Assembly: GCF_021952865.1 (NCBI RefSeq)
Contig: NZ_CP040792.1
Location: 2,170,001 to 2,234,000, forward strand
Origin: Clavibacter californiensis
GTDB lineage: Bacteria > Actinomycetota > Actinomycetes > Actinomycetales > Microbacteriaceae
Direction of reading: 5' to 3'
DNA length: 64,000 nucleotides
Of this stretch, positions 54,982-63,808 are shown one piece after another. The notes beneath the pieces are model-generated. The model saw nothing but the letters and a program-made list of their open reading frames with translations, did no database searches and was not told the origin of the DNA. Positions within the stretch are counted from its first letter, which is position 1, and each line of letters begins with the position of its first letter. The translations under genes and the position numbers were made by a program.

Positions 54982-56067
54982 ATGACAGCCGGAGACCCAC
55001 CTGTGACGAACGCCGAGATCGGATCGCCGAGCCACGACGCGGAGGGCACCGCACCGGGCGCGCTCGTCGGCCGCTCCCCGAGCATCACCGGCCAGGAGAT
55101 CGCCGCGCACCTCGTGCCGCCGCGTCAGTTCGACGACGCCCGGTTCGACACCTACCGGCCCGACCCCGAGTACGACACGCAGGCTCAGGCCGTCGAGGTG
55201 CTGCGCGCGTTCTCGGGCGACCGCGCCGGATCCCGCGGCGGCCTGTTCTCGCGCAGGAAGGCGCCCGCCCTGAAGCCCGGCGTCTACCTGGACGGCGGGT
55301 TCGGCGTCGGCAAGACCCACCTCCTCGCGTCGCTCTGGCACGCCATGCCGGGACCGAAGTACTTCGGCACCTTCATCGAGTACACGGCGCTCGTCGGGGC
55401 GCTCGGCTACCAGGGTGCCGTCGGGATCCTCCGCGGCGCGACGCTCGTGGCCATCGACGAGTTCGAGCTCGACGACCCGGGCGACACCATGATGATGACG
55501 CGCCTGCTGTCCGACCTCGTGGCCGACGGGACGCGCATCGCGGCGACGAGCAACACGCCGCCGAACGCGCTGGGGGAGGGGCGCTTCGCGGCGGCGGACT
55601 TCCTGCGCGAGATCCAGGCGATGAGCGACCGGTTCGACACCATCCGCATCGACGGCCTCGACTACCGGCGCCGCGCCTTCGAGGGCCACGCGATCACGGT
55701 GGACGGCGACGACCTCGACGCGCGGGCCGATGCGGCGCAGGCCGGCGGCCGGACCGTGACCGTCGACGGCTTCCCGGAGCTCGTCGCGCACCTGTCCCGC
55801 CTGCACCCCTCCAAGTACGTGAAGGTCATCGAGGGCGTCGACGTCATCGCGCTCCGCGGCGTGACCCAGCTGCAGGGCCAGACCGACGCGCTCCGCTTCG
55901 TCGCCTTCGTCGACAGGGTCTACGACGCGCAGATCCCGCTGCTCGCGTCGGGCACGCCGTTCGACGAGGCTTTCTCGGCCGAGATGCTCGCGGGCGGCTA
56001 CCGCAAGAAGTACCTGCGCGCGATCTCGCGGCTCATCTCGCTCACCGCGGCCGGTCGCGACATCTAG
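54982..56067 (+). CDS. zapE: ZapE / AFG1-like AAA ATPase
   Basis: A 361-residue P-loop ATPase; E. coli ZapE acts at the division ring, and AFG1 in mitochondrial protein quality control. Walker A GGFGVGKTHLL (~109-119), Walker B LVAIDEFELDD, sensor-1 region IAATSNTPPNALGEGRF and the family block FLREIQAMSDRFDTIRIDGLDYR. The N-terminal ~35 residues look disordered, and GTG 55003 is an alternative start. TAGTCT near 54886 is a possible -10 with a leader of about 90 bases. Confidence 0.93.
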   Translation: MTAGDPPVTNAEIGSPSHDAEGTAPGALVGRSPSITGQEIAAHLVPPRQFDDARFDTYRPDPEYDTQAQAVEVLRAFSGDRAGSRGGLFSRRKAPALKPGVYLDGGFGVGKTHLLASLWHAMPGPKYFGTFIEYTALVGALGYQGAVGILRGATLVAIDEFELDDPGDTMMMTRLLSDLVADGTRIAATSNTPPNALGEGRFAAADFLREIQAMSDRFDTIRIDGLDYRRRAFEGHAITVDGDDLDARADAAQAGGRTVTVDGFPELVAHLSRLHPSKYVKVIEGVDVIALRGVTQLQGQTDALRFVAFVDRVYDAQIPLLASGTPFDEAFSAEMLAGGYRKKYLRAISRLISLTAAGRDI

Positions 56068-56157
56068 CCCACCGCGCTCCGACGTCCCTGGATCGGGGGC
56101 CGTCGTGGGCATCCCCGCCGCGCCCGGAAACACGATGTTCACACGCGCGCCACCCGT

Positions 56158-56195
56158 GTAACGCGCCGGAAACACGTCCGGCGAGCCGGCGAAAC
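56158..56195 (+). promoter_or_regulatory. GlnR-type operator upstream of amtB
   Basis: GTAAC (56158-56162), six bases, GAAAC (56169-56173), six bases, GGCGA (56180-56184), six bases, GAAAC (56191-56195). The first, second and fourth boxes match the actinomycete GlnR consensus exactly in order and spacing; the third is degenerate. The span of 38 bp equals that of the glnA1 box. It lies 125 bases before the amtB start. Confidence 0.75.
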
Positions 56196-56319
56196 CTCGC
56201 CCCCCGACACTGGACGCGTACCCGGCATCCGGCTCGCGCCGAACCACCCGACCACACGGGCGGCCGCTCGCCTCCAGTCCGGTGCGACCCCCTGCACGAT
56301 CTACGAGAGGTGAAACACC

Positions 56320-57606
56320 ATGGATCAAGGCAACACCGCCTTCCTCCTGATCGCCGCGGCGCTGGTCCTCCTGATGACGCCGGGTCTGGCGTTCTTCTAC
56401 GGCGGGCTCGTCAAGGCCAAGAGCGTCATCAGCATGATGATGATGAGCTTCGGGGCCATGGGCCTCATCGGGCTCCTCTGGGTCCTGTACGGCTACGCCA
56501 TCGCGTTCGGCAACGGACCAGACGGCGCGGCGGGCAACCCGCGCTTCGTCGGCATCGACGGCGTCCTCGGCATCGACCTCGGCCAGCTCGGCCTCGGCGA
56601 CGCGTACACCGCGGCACTCGGCGAGCAGACGTCGGCGTACCCGACGCTCGCCTTCGCCGCCTTCCAGGCCACGTTCGCCATCATCACGGTCGCCCTCATC
56701 TCCGGCGCCATCGCCGACCGCGCGAAGTTCGGCGCGTGGATGGTCTTCGCGGGCGTGTGGGCCACGGTCGTCTACTTCCCGGTCGCCAGCTGGGTCTTCA
56801 ACTTCACGCTCGCCGACGGCGCCACCGTCGACGGCGGATGGATCGCCTACAACGTCGGCGCCATCGACTTCGCGGGCGGCACGGCGGTCCACATCAACGC
56901 GGGCGCCGCGGCCCTCGCCCTCTCGCTGGTCCTCGGCAAGCGCGTCGGGTTCGCCAAGGGCATGCACGTGCCGCACAACCCGCCGTTCGTGCTCCTCGGC
57001 GCCGGCCTCCTCTGGTTCGGCTGGTTCGGCTTCAACGCCGGCTCCGAGCTCGCGGCCGACGGCATCGCGGCCATCGCGTTCCTCAACACCATCGCCGCGC
57101 CGGCCGCCGCGATCCTCGGCTGGCTCGTGGTGGAGAAGATCCGCGACGGCAAGCCGACCTCGGTCGGCGCCGCATCCGGCGCCGTCGCGGGACTCGTCGC
57201 GATCACCCCGGCGTGCGCAGCGCTCTCGCCGACCTGGGCCATCGTCCTCGGCCTCATCGCCGGCGCCGTCTGCGCCGTCGCGATCGAGCTGAAGTTCAAG
57301 CTCGGCTTCGACGACTCGCTCGACGTGGTGGGCATCCACCTCATCGGCGGCCTCATCGGCACGCTGTACATCGGCATCTTCGCCACGAACGTCGGCCTCA
57401 TCTACTCGGGCTCGCTCGAGCAGCTCGGCAAGCAGGCCCTCGCCGCGTTCGCGGTGCTGATCTACTCGTTCGTGCTCTCGTACGTCATCGGCACGATCAT
57501 CCAGAAGACCATGGGATTCCGGGTGAAGAACGAGGACGAGATCGCAGGCATCGACACGATCGTCCACGGCGAGGAGGGCTACGTGCTGGAGACCTCCGGC
57601 CGCTGA
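56320..57606 (+). CDS. amtB: Ammonium transporter
   Basis: A 428-residue Amt/MEP-family channel for ammonium with eleven predicted helices. The pore twin histidines are His191 (GGTAVHINAG) and His340 (VGIHLIGG), and the family signature DFAGGTAVHINAGAAALA is present. ATG 56320 follows GAGAGGTGAAA. The upstream GlnR-type box predicts induction when nitrogen is scarce. Unlike most actinobacteria, no glnK (PII) or glnD follows: a terminator comes 21 bases after the stop. Confidence 0.97.
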   Translation: MDQGNTAFLLIAAALVLLMTPGLAFFYGGLVKAKSVISMMMMSFGAMGLIGLLWVLYGYAIAFGNGPDGAAGNPRFVGIDGVLGIDLGQLGLGDAYTAALGEQTSAYPTLAFAAFQATFAIITVALISGAIADRAKFGAWMVFAGVWATVVYFPVASWVFNFTLADGATVDGGWIAYNVGAIDFAGGTAVHINAGAAALALSLVLGKRVGFAKGMHVPHNPPFVLLGAGLLWFGWFGFNAGSELAADGIAAIAFLNTIAAPAAAILGWLVVEKIRDGKPTSVGAASGAVAGLVAITPACAALSPTWAIVLGLIAGAVCAVAIELKFKLGFDDSLDVVGIHLIGGLIGTLYIGIFATNVGLIYSGSLEQLGKQALAAFAVLIYSFVLSYVIGTIIQKTMGFRVKNEDEIAGIDTIVHGEEGYVLETSGR

Positions 57607-57626
57607 CCTGCCCAGCCGATCGACCC

Positions 57627-57663
57627 GACGGGCGCCGCACCTCGCGAGAGAGCGGCGCCCGTC
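57627..57663 (+). terminator. Terminator after amtB
   Basis: GACGGGCGCCGC (57627-57638) and GCGGCGCCCGTC (57652-57663) form a 12-bp stem around 13 bases, 21 bases after the amtB stop. It marks amtB as a single-gene unit. Confidence 0.85.
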
Positions 57664-57812
57664 CGTCGTCTCACCGCTGTTCGCCCTCCGCGGAGAGCCG
57701 TCCCCGACGGGCGGCGGACGGCGACCCCGGCGTACGGTGGGAAAGAGCGGTCGGGCGCGCACCACGGCGCCTCCGCATCCCGTGACCATCGAGACGAAGA
57801 AGACGAGAGCAC

Positions 57813-58652
57813 ATGGCATCCCCCCTCATCACACTGAACAACGGCGTCACCATCCCGCAGCTGGGCTTCGGCGTCTTCCAGACCCCGCCCGCCGAGACGC
57901 AGCAGGCCGTGGAGCGCGCGTTCGAGGCCGGCTACCGCCACATCGACACCGCCGCCGGCTACTACAACGAGGAGGGCGTGGGCGCCGCCATCAAGGCGAC
58001 GGGCATCCCGCGCGAGGAGCTCTTCATCACCACGAAGCTCCGCAACGGCGACCAGGGCGCGGACAGCGCCCGCAGCGCCTTCGAGGACAGCCGGCGCAAG
58101 CTCGGCGTCGACGCGGTGGACCTCTACCTCATCCACTGGCCCTGCCCGAAGCACGGGCTGTACGTCGAGACCTGGAAGACGTTCGAGGCGCTGCACGCCG
58201 AGGGCCTCATCCGCGCGATCGGCGTCTCCAACTTCCTCCCGGAGCACCTGGAGACGCTGGCCGCGGAGTCGGACGTCGTCCCGGCGGTGAACCAGATCGA
58301 GGTGCACCCGACGTTCCAGCAGCACGACCTCTCGACCTTCTCGGTCGAGCGCGGCATCGAGGTCGAGGCCTACAGCCCGCTCGGCCAGGGCGCCGACCTG
58401 GAGTCGGAGATCGTGACGCGCCTCGCGAAGGAGCACGACGCCACCCCTGCGCAGATCGTGCTCGCGTGGCACCTCGCGCAGGGTCGCATCGTGATCCCGA
58501 AGTCGGTCACCCCGGAGCGCATCGTGCAGAACTTCCAGAGCATCGAGGTGGAGCTCACGGTCGAGGAGCTCGCCGAGATCGACACCCTCGAGACCGGCAC
58601 GCGCCTCGGCGCCGACCCGGCGACGGCGGACTTCACCCAGTTCCCGTCCTGA
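57813..58652 (+). CDS. Aldo/keto reductase
   Basis: A 279-residue NADPH-dependent oxidoreductase of the AKR5-like group (2,5-diketo-gluconate reductase type). The catalytic tetrad is complete: Asp45, Tyr50, Lys75 and His108 (IDTAAGYYNEE, TTKL, LIHWP). Cofactor regions AIGVSNF and IPKSVTPERI are present. The physiological substrate is unknown. ATG 57813 follows GAAGAAGACGAGAG. Monocistronic between two terminators. Confidence 0.95.
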   Translation: MASPLITLNNGVTIPQLGFGVFQTPPAETQQAVERAFEAGYRHIDTAAGYYNEEGVGAAIKATGIPREELFITTKLRNGDQGADSARSAFEDSRRKLGVDAVDLYLIHWPCPKHGLYVETWKTFEALHAEGLIRAIGVSNFLPEHLETLAAESDVVPAVNQIEVHPTFQQHDLSTFSVERGIEVEAYSPLGQGADLESEIVTRLAKEHDATPAQIVLAWHLAQGRIVIPKSVTPERIVQNFQSIEVELTVEELAEIDTLETGTRLGADPATADFTQFPS

Positions 58653-58676
58653 TCCACCCGCCGGCATGCCGGCAGC

Positions 58677-58714
58677 ACGACGCCCGCCCGGCTCCTCGCC
58701 GCGGCGGGCGTCGT
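58677..58714 (+). terminator. Terminator after the aldo/keto reductase
   Basis: Arms 58677-58687 and 58704-58714 (ACGACGCCCGC with GCGGGCGTCGT) around 16 bases, 24 bases after the stop. Confidence 0.8.
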
Positions 58715-58843
58715 CGCGTCGGCACCGCCGCGTGACATCGCGCTCGTATCGGGGGCGTGACAGGTCTATCCTGAGCGGCACGACGCTCCCTCAGGCCGGA
58801 GGCGAGAGCCTCAGACCCGCCAGAGCCCACCGTCAGGAGCATC

Positions 58844-59275
58844 GTGATCGATCCCGCCGTCCCGCACGCCCGCCTCGCCGACGCGCTCACCGCCGTGTCC
58901 GAGCACATCGACGCGTCCGTCGACGCGAGCTGGGACGGGCTCACGGGAGTGCAGATCCTCATCATCCGGCGGCTGTCGGGCACCGAGCGGATGGACAGGG
59001 CGTCCCTCGCGCTCGACACCCGCACCGCTCGCGCCGCCACCGTCCCGAGCCTCGCGTCGCTCATGCAGAAGGGGTTCGTCCTGGAGTCCGAGGACCAGGT
59101 CGGCTCGTACCTGCACCTCTCCGACGGCGGCCGGGCGCTGCTGCTGGGCGTCCGCGCCGCGCGGGCCGAGTGGGTGGAGCAGGCGGCGCTCCAGGCGAGC
59201 CCGCCCGTGCGCGGCGACGACCTCCTGCGGGCCGCCGCGCTGCTCGAGCACCTCGGCACCACGGAGCGCAGCTGA
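58844..59275 (+). CDS. MarR-family-like winged-helix regulator
   Basis: A 143-residue protein. The winged helix is weakly but recognisably MarR-like: LTGVQILIIRRLSGTER, RTARAATVPSLASLMQKGFV (recognition helix) and the wing LESEDQVGSYLHLSDGGRAL. The C-terminal helices would mediate dimerisation. The ligand is unknown. GTG 58844 has AGGAG upstream; TATCCT near 58765 is a likely -10. Its TGA stop overlaps the apparent start of the methyltransferase gene, suggesting joint expression. Confidence 0.82.
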   Translation: MIDPAVPHARLADALTAVSEHIDASVDASWDGLTGVQILIIRRLSGTERMDRASLALDTRTARAATVPSLASLMQKGFVLESEDQVGSYLHLSDGGRALLLGVRAARAEWVEQAALQASPPVRGDDLLRAAALLEHLGTTERS

Positions 59276-60138
59276 GCGGGCAGGCTGCGACCGACGTCGG
59301 ACGCGGCGACGGCCTGGTCGCGCGCCTGCGGGCCGCCGGCTGCGTCTTCGCGGAGGAGGAGGCCGCCCTGCTCGTCGCGGAGGCGGCGGACCGCCATCCC
59401 GACGACGGCCGGGGACGCGGGGGAGACGCCCGCGCGGCGGAGCTCAGGCGGATGACGGCGGCACGCGTCGATGGGGCGCCCCTCGAGACCGTCCTCGGCT
59501 GGGCCGAGTTCGCGGAACGTCGGATCGTCGTGCGGCCCGGGGTGTTCGTCCCGCGCCGGCGCACCGAGCGGCTCGCCCGGGCCGCCGTCGCCGCGGCGCG
59601 CGGGACCGACGGACCTGTGGTCGTCGACCTGTGCTGCGGATCCGGCGCCATCGCCGCCGTGCTCGCGGACGATGTCGAGGGCGCGATCGTGCACGCGGCC
59701 GACGTGGATCCGGTCGCGGTCGCCTGCGCCGCGGAGAACCTCGTGCCGCGCGGCGTCGGCGTGCACCGCGGCGACCTGCTCGACGCCCTGCCCGGCGACC
59801 TCCGCGGGCGGATCGACGTCCTCGTCGCCAACGTGCCCTACGTGCCGCACGCCGCGCTCGACCTCATGCCGCCCGAGGCGCGCCTGCACGAGCCCGAGGC
59901 GACGCGCGACGGCGGCTCCGACGGGCTCGACGTGCTCCGGCGGGTGGCGCGCGGGAGCGGCTCCTGGCTCGCGCCCGGCGGCCTGCTCCTCGTCGAGGTC
60001 GCGGACGCGCAGGTCGACGCCGCCCTCGGCGCACTCGCGGCCGCCGGTCTGGACGCACGCCTCGCGCCGGCCGCGGCGAGCGCGCGCGACTGCGACGAGG
60101 ACGACGGCACGCGCGTCATCACCGGCCGGATGCGCTGA
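59272..60138 (+). CDS. PrmC/HemK-like N5-glutamine methyltransferase, likely CTG start
   Basis: A 288-residue SAM-dependent methyltransferase of the PrmC-related group. Helical N-terminal domain (LVARLRAAGCVFAEEEAALL to RMTAARVDGAPLETVLGW), linker RPGVFVPRRRTE, SAM motif VVDLCCGSGAIAAVL, and the catalytic motif written NVPY (VANVPYVPHAAL) rather than NPPY, as in the PrmC-related family. The domain needs a start before ~59310. No ATG, GTG or TTG is found there except GTG 59170 deep inside the regulator gene. CTG 59272 overlaps the preceding stop as CTGA, parallel to the GTGA/ATGA overlaps elsewhere in this window. The target protein is unknown. Confidence 0.85.
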   Translation: MSGQAATDVGRGDGLVARLRAAGCVFAEEEAALLVAEAADRHPDDGRGRGGDARAAELRRMTAARVDGAPLETVLGWAEFAERRIVVRPGVFVPRRRTERLARAAVAAARGTDGPVVVDLCCGSGAIAAVLADDVEGAIVHAADVDPVAVACAAENLVPRGVGVHRGDLLDALPGDLRGRIDVLVANVPYVPHAALDLMPPEARLHEPEATRDGGSDGLDVLRRVARGSGSWLAPGGLLLVEVADAQVDAALGALAAAGLDARLAPAAASARDCDEDDGTRVITGRMR

Positions 60139-60278
60139 CCGGTGTCGGACCGCACGGCGAGGCGCGCAGGCGATCCGCGCGCTGCCGAGGATCTCGTTGC
60201 CTCCTGTCCACAACCCGCTCGGCGGCCGGACGGTCCTCCCTAGGGTCGCGGTGTCCCACCCACGTACGAGAGGCACCA

Positions 60279-61574
60279 GTGACCCACTCCCCACACCGTC
60301 CCCGCACGCCCATGAGCACGGCGCCGTCCCTCCCGCACCGCGACGCCCGTCGTCGCTCTCGTCGCGGCCTCGCCGCCCTCGCGTCGGCCGCCGCCGTCCT
60401 CACCGCGGTCGCCATCGGCGTCCCCGCCGTCTCCGCATCCGCGGCCGCGCCCAGCACGCCCGTCCCCGGCATGCAGGTCCCCGCCCTCAAGGACGTCCTC
60501 GGCGACGCCGGCATCGAGCACGTCGGCGTCGCGATGGGCAGCGGCGAGGTGCAGGGCGCCTCGGCCGACCTCATCGCCCGCCACTTCAACGCCATGACCC
60601 CGGAGAACGAGGGCAAGGCCGACGCGATCCAGCCCGTCGAGGGCCGGTTCGACTTCTCGGGCATCGACAAGCTGCTCGACTTCGCCGACGCCCACGGCAT
60701 GAAGATGTACTTCCACGTCCCCTACTGGAAGCCGCAGACGCCCGACTGGTTCTTCCTCGACCATGGCCGTCCGCTCACGAACAGCCCGGCCGACCAGGCG
60801 CTGCTCACGGCGCGCATGGACGCCCACATGAAGGCGATCGCCGACCACATCGCGTCCCGCTACCCGGACGGGAACAGCCCCATCTGGGCCATGGACGTCG
60901 TCAACGAGGTCATCGACGACGGCCCCAACGGCAACCCGCACGACATGAAGGACACGCCCTTCTTCCGGGTGCTCGGCGAGGGCTTCGTCGACGAGGCCTT
61001 CCAGCTCGCGAAGGAGTACTTCCCAGGCGTCAAGCTCTTCATCAACGAGTACAACACCGACTCGCCGAGCAAGCGCGCGGACTACCTCGGGCTCGTCTCC
61101 GACCTCCTGGAGCGGCACATCCCGGTCGAGGGCGTGTCGCAGCAGAGCCACATCGGACTCCGCAGCGACATCGAGGAGCTGAGGAACACGATCCACGCGG
61201 TGAAGGCCCTCGACCCGCACCTCCTGCAGGCCATCTCGGAGCTGGACGTCGGCGCCTCGCAGGCCGCCGCGACGGGCAACAGCGAGAACCGGAACCACAC
61301 GGCGCCGATCTACTCGGACCCGGACGACACGGCCGCCGCCGTGGGCTGGGTCTACGAGGACCTGTTCGCGATGATCCGGCAGGAGGCCGCGAACCTCGAG
61401 TCGGTCACCTTCTGGGGCTCCGACGACTCGCGGACCTGGCTGCACAGCCCGTCGATCGACCAGCCGTGGGACCAGCCGCTCCCGTTCGGGACCCACCAGG
61501 AGGCCATGCCCGCGTACTGGGGCATCGTGAACCCGAGCCTGCTCCCGCCGCGACCACCCCTCCCGAAGGGCTGA
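60279..61574 (+). CDS. Secreted GH10 endo-1,4-beta-xylanase, single domain
   Basis: A 431-residue secreted xylan hydrolase. The N-terminus has a basic region (RDARRRSRRG) and a hydrophobic signal (LAALASAAAVLTAVAIGVPA) with a likely cut after ASA; the twin-like Arg pattern is not a clear Tat motif. The rest is one GH10 barrel. Acid/base Glu210 (DVVNEVI) and nucleophile Glu321 (ISELDV) are present, as are the substrate His, Trp and Gln around FHVPYWKPQ. In that block the usual WHSQ reads WKPQ. GTG 60279 follows GAGAGG; ATG 60312 is an alternative. No binding module. Confidence 0.94.
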   Translation: MTHSPHRPRTPMSTAPSLPHRDARRRSRRGLAALASAAAVLTAVAIGVPAVSASAAAPSTPVPGMQVPALKDVLGDAGIEHVGVAMGSGEVQGASADLIARHFNAMTPENEGKADAIQPVEGRFDFSGIDKLLDFADAHGMKMYFHVPYWKPQTPDWFFLDHGRPLTNSPADQALLTARMDAHMKAIADHIASRYPDGNSPIWAMDVVNEVIDDGPNGNPHDMKDTPFFRVLGEGFVDEAFQLAKEYFPGVKLFINEYNTDSPSKRADYLGLVSDLLERHIPVEGVSQQSHIGLRSDIEELRNTIHAVKALDPHLLQAISELDVGASQAAATGNSENRNHTAPIYSDPDDTAAAVGWVYEDLFAMIRQEAANLESVTFWGSDDSRTWLHSPSIDQPWDQPLPFGTHQEAMPAYWGIVNPSLLPPRPPLPKG

Positions 61575-61591
61575 TCGCAGCGCGAGCCACC

Positions 61592-61624
61592 GCGGCCCCC
61601 GTCCTCATCGAGGACGGGGGCCGC
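61592..61624 (+). terminator. Terminator between the two xylanase genes
   Basis: Perfect 15-base arms (61592-61606 and 61610-61624) around ATC, 17 bases after the first stop. The second gene therefore needs its own promoter: TTGCCA (61635-61640) and TCGAAT (61657-61662), 16 bases apart, in an AT-richer patch, are a candidate. Confidence 0.88.
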
Positions 61625-61741
61625 ACTGCGTTCGTTGCCACACACAACAAAGGTTTTCGAATACCTTGCCGCCCGTAGGGGAGGATGCCTACGGTGCGAG
61701 CATCCGACACCGAAGTCGGAACACATGAGAGGTGTTCGACG

Positions 61742-63751
61742 ATGAGCATTCCCCGCACCAGCCCGCCAGCGTCCGCGGACGTCAGCCATTCACGCCCGGA
61801 CCGCAGCAGGTCCGCTGGCGGCCGCAGCGCCGGCACCCGTCCCGCCCGTCGCCACGGCATGGCGGCGATCACCGCGCTCGGCCTCGTCGTGGGCGCAGGC
61901 GCCCTCGTCGCGCCATCCGCACAGGCCGCCGACGCTGCCGCTCCCGCCGGCATCGGATCCGACTTCGAGTCCGGAACGGACGGCTGGGCCCCGCGCGGCG
62001 ACGGCGTCGCGATCGCGCCCAGCACGATCGCGCACACCGGATCCGGCAGCCTGCTCGTGACCGACCGCACGCAGGAGTGGCACGGCGCCGCCCTCGACGT
62101 GACGAGCGCCCTCGCCGTCGGCCAGCAGGTCGAGGTGACGGTGTGGGCGCGCCTGGCCGCGGGGGAGGAGCCCGCGTCCCTCAAGGTCTCCGTGCAGCGC
62201 GACACCGGCGGCGGCAGCGGATACGACGGGGTGGCGGGAGCCGCCGCGCGGGTCACCGCCGACGCCTGGACGGAGCTCACCGGCACGTACACGCTCGGCG
62301 GACCCGTCGACAAGGCGCAGGTCTACGTGGAGGGGACGGTCGGCGCCGACTTCCTCCTCGACGACTTCCAGCTCGGCGACGAAGTGGGCACCCCCGTGCA
62401 GACCGACATTCCGGCGCTGAAGGACGTCCTCGGCGCCCGCGGCATCGAGCACGTGGGCGTGGCCGTCGACGGGCGCGAGACCGTCGGCGCCGGAGCCGAC
62501 CTCGTGAGCCGGCAGTTCAACGCGCTCACGCCGGAGAACGCCGGGAAGCCCGAGAGCGTCCAGCCGGAGGAGGGCCGCTTCACGTTCGCGCAGATCGACC
62601 AGCTGCTCGACTACGCCGACCGCACCGGCACCAAGGTCTACTACCACGTGCTGTTCTGGCACTCGCAGACGCCCGCGTGGTTCTTCCTCGACGGCGACCG
62701 CCCGCTCACCGACAGCCCCGCCGACCAGGCGATCCTGAAGGCGCGCATGGAGGCGCACGTGAAGGGCATCGCGGACCACGTGGCAGCCCGCTACCCGGAC
62801 GGCGGCAGCCCGATCTGGGCGATGGACGTCGTCAACGAGGTCATCGACGACGGCCCGAACGACAACGCGCACGACATGCGCGACAGCCGCTGGTACCAGG
62901 TGCTGGGGGAGGGCTTCGTCGACGAGGGCTTCCGCCTGGCGCGCGCCTACTTCCCGGGCGTGAAGCTGTTCATCAACGACTACAACACCGAGGTGCCGAC
63001 CAAGCGCGCCGACTACCTCGAGCTTGTCTCGGCGCTCGTGGCCCGCGGCGTGCCGATCGACGGGGTGGGCCACCAGGCGCACGTCGACTTCGCCCGGCCC
63101 GTCTCGTGGCTGCGCGACTCGATCCGCGCGGTGGAGCGCATCGACACGCGCCTGCTGCAGGCCATCACGGAGCTCGACGTCAACGCGTCGAACCAGAACG
63201 AGGGCGCCGACGTGAGCGGCGCGCCGCAGGATCCGTACACGCCGGTCTACGCGGACGACGCCCAGGCGGGAGCGGAGGTCGGCTACTACTACCGCGACCT
63301 CTTCCAGATGATCCGCCAGCAGGCCGCGTCGATCGACTCGGTCACCTTCTGGGGCGTGAGCAACGCGCGCAGCTGGCTGCGCACGTGGCCCATCGCGCGT
63401 CCGTGGGAGCAGCCTCTGCCGTTCGACGACGATCTGCAGGCGGCGCCCGCGTACTGGGGCATCGTGGATCCGAAGCAGCTGCCCGCGCGACCGGCCGACC
63501 TGTCGGCGCCGCGCATCGCGGACGTGGACGACATCACGGCCGTCGCCACGAAGGCCACCGGCGTGCGCGTGCCGTACGCGCTGCCATCGGCCATCGACAC
63601 CCGCGACGGGAACGTGCGCATCGTCTGCGATCCGCCGCGCAGCGGGATCTTCCCCGTCGGGACGACCACCGTCACCTGCACCGCGAAGGACCGGGCCGGC
63701 AACGTCCGGACGAGCGAGTTCGACGTGGTGGTGACCCGCGCCGGCTCGTGA
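61742..63751 (+). CDS. Secreted GH10 xylanase with carbohydrate-binding and HYR domains
   Basis: A 669-residue secreted enzyme. Signal region ~38-62 (MAAITALGLVVGAGALVAPS, cut near AQA). CBM4/9/22-like beta-sandwich ~66-213 (GSDFESGTDGWAPRGDG to LLDDFQLGD). GH10 barrel ~218-585 with acid/base Glu366 (DVVNEVI), nucleophile Glu477 (ITELDV) and an intact WHSQ. C-terminal ~590-669 is an HYR-type Ig-like domain (VRIVCDPPRSGIFPVGTTTV, then CTAKDRAGN), often an adhesion or spacing module. The barrel is clearly paralogous to the neighbour. ATG 61742 follows GAGAGGTG. It fits attack on plant cell wall. Confidence 0.95.
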   Translation: MSIPRTSPPASADVSHSRPDRSRSAGGRSAGTRPARRHGMAAITALGLVVGAGALVAPSAQAADAAAPAGIGSDFESGTDGWAPRGDGVAIAPSTIAHTGSGSLLVTDRTQEWHGAALDVTSALAVGQQVEVTVWARLAAGEEPASLKVSVQRDTGGGSGYDGVAGAAARVTADAWTELTGTYTLGGPVDKAQVYVEGTVGADFLLDDFQLGDEVGTPVQTDIPALKDVLGARGIEHVGVAVDGRETVGAGADLVSRQFNALTPENAGKPESVQPEEGRFTFAQIDQLLDYADRTGTKVYYHVLFWHSQTPAWFFLDGDRPLTDSPADQAILKARMEAHVKGIADHVAARYPDGGSPIWAMDVVNEVIDDGPNDNAHDMRDSRWYQVLGEGFVDEGFRLARAYFPGVKLFINDYNTEVPTKRADYLELVSALVARGVPIDGVGHQAHVDFARPVSWLRDSIRAVERIDTRLLQAITELDVNASNQNEGADVSGAPQDPYTPVYADDAQAGAEVGYYYRDLFQMIRQQAASIDSVTFWGVSNARSWLRTWPIARPWEQPLPFDDDLQAAPAYWGIVDPKQLPARPADLSAPRIADVDDITAVATKATGVRVPYALPSAIDTRDGNVRIVCDPPRSGIFPVGTTTVTCTAKDRAGNVRTSEFDVVVTRAGS

Positions 63752-63808
63752 TCCGCTGACGCACCGCGGCGGTCGGCCATCCGATCGCCGCGGGCCGGTG
63801 CCCGGACA

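Noticed and set aside
60279-61574. First xylanase as an inactive remnant because WHSQ is altered
   Set aside because: Both catalytic Glu residues and the substrate-binding His, Trp and Gln around the site are kept; only one neighbouring His is changed.
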